Of a stretch of 64,000 bases of DNA, positions 61,628 through 64,000 are shown in pieces. The stretch comes from Actinacidiphila paucisporea (lineage in GTDB: Bacteria; Actinomycetota; Actinomycetes; Streptomycetales; Streptomycetaceae), in assembly GCF_900142575.1 (NCBI RefSeq), contig NZ_FRBI01000002.1, positions 496,001 through 560,000 of the forward strand, in the 5' to 3' direction. Under the pieces are notes generated by a model. It did not search any database and was not told where the DNA came from. It saw only the letters and a list, made by a program, of their open reading frames with translations. The position numbers were made by a program, and so were the translations under genes. Position 1 is the first letter of the stretch; each line of letters opens with the position of its first letter.

Positions 61628-63211
61628 GTGACGGCAGAGGCCAGGCCGCTACGGATCGCGCTGCTCAGCTACAAGGGCAACCCCTACTGCGGCGGCCAGG
61701 GCGTGTACGTCCGGCACCTGTCCCGCGAGCTGGCCGCCCTCGGCCACAGCGTCGAGGTGATCGGCGCGCAGCCGTACCCGGTCCTGGACGCGCTCGGCGC
61801 CGGCGTCACCCTCACCGAGCTGCCCAGCCTCGACCTCTACCGGCAGCCGGACCCGTTCCGTACGCCGAAGCGCGCGGAATACCGCGACTGGATCGACGTC
61901 CTCGAAGTCGCCACGATGTGGACCGGCGGCTTCCCCGAGCCGCTGACCTTCAGCCTGCGGGCCAGGCGCCATCTCGCGTCCCGGCGCGCCGACTTCGACG
62001 TCGTCCACGACAACCAGACCCTCGGCTACGGCCTGCTCGGCCTCGGCCTGCCGCTGGTCACCACCGTGCACCACCCGATCACCGTGGACCGCCGCCTGGA
62101 CCTCGCGGCGGCGCCCACCTGGAAGCGGCGGGCGTCGATACGCCGCTGGTACGGCTTCACGCGGATGCAGAAGCGGGTGGCCGGGCGGCTGCCGTCGGTG
62201 CTCACCGTGTCCGGCTCGTCCAGTACCGAGATCACCGCGGACCTCGGCGTGCGCCCCGAGCGCATCCACACCGTGCCGATCGGCGCCGACACCCGGCTCT
62301 TCTCGCCCGACCCGGCGGTGGCCGAGGTGCCGGGCCGTATCGTCACCACCTCCAGCGCGGACGTACCGCTCAAGGGCCTGGTCTTCCTGGTCGAGGCGCT
62401 GGCCAAGGTCCGCGTCCAGCAGCCCGCCGCACACCTCGTGGTGGTCGGCAACCGGCCCGAGAGCGGTCCGGTCGCCGACGCCATCGAGGACTTCGGCCTC
62501 ACGGACGCGGTCGACTTCGTCAAGGGCATCAGCGACGCCGAACTGGTCGACCTGATCCGCAGCGCCGAGGTGGCTTGCGTGCCGTCGCTCTACGAGGGCT
62601 TCTCGCTCCCGGCCGCGGAGGCGATGGCCACGGGCACCGCGCTGGTGGCCACCACCGGCGGCGCCGTCCCCGAGGTCGCCGGGCCCGACGGCGAGACCTG
62701 CCTGGCCGTGCCCCCGGGCGATGCGGGCGCCCTGGCCGCCGCCCTCGACCTGGCCCTCTCCGACCCGGCCCTCCGCCGCCGCCTCGCGGCCGCGGGCCGC
62801 GCCCGCGTCCTGGCCCACTTCACCTGGACCCGCGCGGCCGCCGCCACCGCGGAGCTCTACCGCGAAGCCATCGCCACGCAGGGCGGTGCCCACCAGGGGC
62901 GCGGGGCTGCGTCTGATCTGCGGCTGGCGCCGCGTGGGCGCGACCAGCCCCCACCGGGCGCGGGCGTCGCCACCGCTCCGAAGGGGCTGCTCGGTCCGCT
63001 CCGGACCACCGGGCGGTGGGTGGCTGAGCGCGCAGTTCCCCGCGCCCCTGGGGGGCTCGGGTCCGAGCATGAGGGCAAGCCCGCCCCTGGGGGGCTCGCG
63101 TCCGGGCGGGACGGCGCCCCGGCCCCGGAGGGGCAGGTCAGGAACGAAAACGCACCCGGGGCACCCGGACCGGCCCCCGGTGCGACCGGAATGGGGAGCA
63201 CCGCATGCTGA
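61628..63211 (+). CDS. GT4-family glycosyltransferase with repeat-derived C-terminal tail
   Basis: A 527-residue protein. Residues 1-419 are a GT-B glycosyltransferase: the N-terminal GGQGVYVRHLSRELAALGH loop and the C-terminal EX7E motif EGFSLPAAE, with PSLYEGFSLPAAEAMATG context. The normal end is at about AELYREAIA. The last 108 residues are low-complexity and encoded by copies of the interspersed repeat. Substrates are unknown. GTG 61628 follows AGAAGGGGG. The stop overlaps the methyltransferase start by 7 nt. It is likely KstR-controlled. Confidence 0.88.
   Translation: MTAEARPLRIALLSYKGNPYCGGQGVYVRHLSRELAALGHSVEVIGAQPYPVLDALGAGVTLTELPSLDLYRQPDPFRTPKRAEYRDWIDVLEVATMWTGGFPEPLTFSLRARRHLASRRADFDVVHDNQTLGYGLLGLGLPLVTTVHHPITVDRRLDLAAAPTWKRRASIRRWYGFTRMQKRVAGRLPSVLTVSGSSSTEITADLGVRPERIHTVPIGADTRLFSPDPAVAEVPGRIVTTSSADVPLKGLVFLVEALAKVRVQQPAAHLVVVGNRPESGPVADAIEDFGLTDAVDFVKGISDAELVDLIRSAEVACVPSLYEGFSLPAAEAMATGTALVATTGGAVPEVAGPDGETCLAVPPGDAGALAAALDLALSDPALRRRLAAAGRARVLAHFTWTRAAAATAELYREAIATQGGAHQGRGAASDLRLAPRGRDQPPPGAGVATAPKGLLGPLRTTGRWVAERAVPRAPGGLGSEHEGKPAPGGLASGRDGAPAPEGQVRNENAPGAPGPAPGATGMGSTAC
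62887..63190 (+). repeat. Interspersed repeats within the GT4 gene end
   Basis: CAGGGGCGCGGGGCTGCGTC (62894-62913) and GCGCGACCAGCCCCCACCGG (62938-62957) are pieces of an inverted core copy. GTGGCTGAGCGCGCAGTTCC then CCGCGCCCCTGGGG (63020-63053) is a direct copy. GCCCCTGGGGGGCTCG then recurs at about 63043 and 63083. The stretch is open in the glycosyltransferase frame. Confidence 0.75.
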
Positions 63212-63939
63212 CCGTCGACTTCACCCGCTTCCCCGTCGCCGCAGGCGACCACGTGCTGGACCTCGGCTGCGGCGGCGGCCGGCACGCCTTCGAGTGCTAC
63301 CGGCGCGGCGCCCGCGTCATCGCGCTGGACCGCGACGGCGACGAGATCCGCGAAGTCGCGAAGTGGTTCGCGGCGATGGAGGAGGCCGGAGAGGTGCCGG
63401 CGGGCGCGTCCGCGACCGCCATGGAGGGGGACGCGCTCCATCTGCCCTTCCCCGACGACACCTTCGACGTCGTCATCATCTCCGAGGTGATGGAGCACAT
63501 CCCCGACGACAAGGGCGTCCTCGCCGAGATGGTGAGGGTGCTGCGGCCCGGCGGGCGCATCGCGGTGACCGTGCCGCGCTACGGCCCCGAGAAGGTCTGC
63601 TGGGCGCTGTCCGACGCCTACCACGAGGTCGAGGGCGGCCACATCCGCATCTACAAGGCCGACCAACTGCTGGAGCGGATGCGGGAGTCGGGCCTGCGGC
63701 CGTACGGCACGCACCACGCGCACGGGCTGCACGCGCCGTACTGGTGGATCAAGTGCGCGGTCGGCGTCGACAACGACAAGGCGCTGCCGGTGCGGCTCTA
63801 CCACAAGCTGCTGGTCTGGGACATCATGAAGAAGCCGCTGGCCACCAGGGTCGCCGACCAGGCGCTCAACCCGCTGATCGGCAAGAGCTTCGTGGCCTAC
63901 GCGACCAAGCCCAGGCTGCCGCGGGACGCCGCCAGGTGA
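63205..63939 (+). CDS. Class I SAM-dependent methyltransferase
   Basis: A 244-residue methyltransferase (Methyltransf_11 type). Motif I is VLDLGCGGGRHAFE (about 15-28), the acidic end of strand 2 is VIALDRD, motif II is TFDVVIISEVMEH, and motif III is LRPGGRIAVTVP. The acceptor is unknown. The ATG at 63205 lies inside the end of the GT4 gene, and its stop overlaps the next GTG (GTGA). So the three genes form one coupled operon, probably modifying the same glycoside or lipid (inference). Confidence 0.9.
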   Translation: MLTVDFTRFPVAAGDHVLDLGCGGGRHAFECYRRGARVIALDRDGDEIREVAKWFAAMEEAGEVPAGASATAMEGDALHLPFPDDTFDVVIISEVMEHIPDDKGVLAEMVRVLRPGGRIAVTVPRYGPEKVCWALSDAYHEVEGGHIRIYKADQLLERMRESGLRPYGTHHAHGLHAPYWWIKCAVGVDNDKALPVRLYHKLLVWDIMKKPLATRVADQALNPLIGKSFVAYATKPRLPRDAAR

Positions 63940-64000
63940 CCCGGGCCGACCGCGGGCAGCGCAGGACCGAGACGCTGGCGCTGCCCGGCGTGCTGACCGT
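63936..64000 (+). CDS. Start of a further operon gene (partial)
   Basis: A GTG at 63936 overlaps the methyltransferase stop by 4 nt and opens VTRADRGQRRTETLALPGVL up to the window edge. From memory, this kind of opening occurs in actinobacterial prenyltransferase-repeat proteins next to GT4 and methyltransferase genes. Only 21 codons are visible, so the product remains unassigned. Confidence 0.6.
   Translation, partial: MTRADRGQRRTETLALPGVLT

Overview
The window is high-GC DNA with GTG/TTG starts, many 1-4 nt gene overlaps and gene families typical of Streptomycetaceae: XRE/DUF397 pairs, DUF3145, DUF3052, TerD paralogues, FasR-type fab control and family 2B encapsulin. From memory, the gene order resembles the core chromosome of Streptomyces coelicolor running from about SCO2400 down to about SCO2317. 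No phage, conjugative element, CRISPR array or transposase is seen. Apart from one lanthipeptide-synthetase remnant, the window looks like core chromosome.

Layout. 1-4342: a zinc-ribbon membrane protein, then the efeUOB iron-uptake operon behind a near-consensus iron box. 4343-11580: GH3 glycosidase, DHA2 efflux pump, SGNH lipoprotein hydrolase, DUF3145 protein and a beta-hydroxyacid dehydrogenase. 11584-16546: type II fatty-acid genes fasR-fabD-fabH-acpP-fabF on the minus strand, with a perfect palindrome between fasR and fabD. 16626-21820: pirin, serine hydrolase, MerR regulator plus aldo/keto reductase, DUF4429 protein and an alpha/beta hydrolase. 22016-26338: aceE, DUF3052 and ahpE, an order also known in mycobacteria. 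26408-35250: a Ter stress region with two tandem terD genes, a DUF475 (TerC-like) membrane protein, a TerA/TerD-like protein and a TerD protein with a YGY-rich tail. These lead into an HpcH lyase, a PRTase-TRSP/StiP fusion and a HAD phosphatase, the gene set predicted elsewhere to make a nucleoside-like metabolite. 35320-38795: nucleoside-type kinase, O-methyltransferase, DUF4383, FmdB zinc ribbon and a coiled-coil protein. 38967-39038: tRNA-Val(TAC). 39175-43189: a KP-repeat surface protein, a DUF4239 protein, an orphan family 2B encapsulin shell and a DedA protein. 43626-44446: a yybP-ykoY (Mn2+) riboswitch and its GDT1-type transporter. 44499-50895: HAD phosphatase, an unrecognised protein, a peptidoglycan-binding membrane protein, an MFS pump fused to a winged helix, and two overlapping genes sharing a helical domain. 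50997-56665: a five-gene overlapping ECF-transporter operon with two anchored surface proteins. 56765-60862: DUF397/XRE pair, truncated lanKC, XRE regulator with a probable CTG start, and a short-chain dehydrogenase-like protein lacking the catalytic Tyr. 60872-64000: a KstR-type regulator with an exact KstR-type operator, divergent from GT4 glycosyltransferase, methyltransferase and a further gene cut by the edge.

A family of interspersed GC-rich repeats (core GCAGTTCCCCGCGCCCCT) recurs at gene ends. It has also been absorbed into the coding parts of the GT4 gene and the EcfT gene. A second hairpin element has inserted into one copy.
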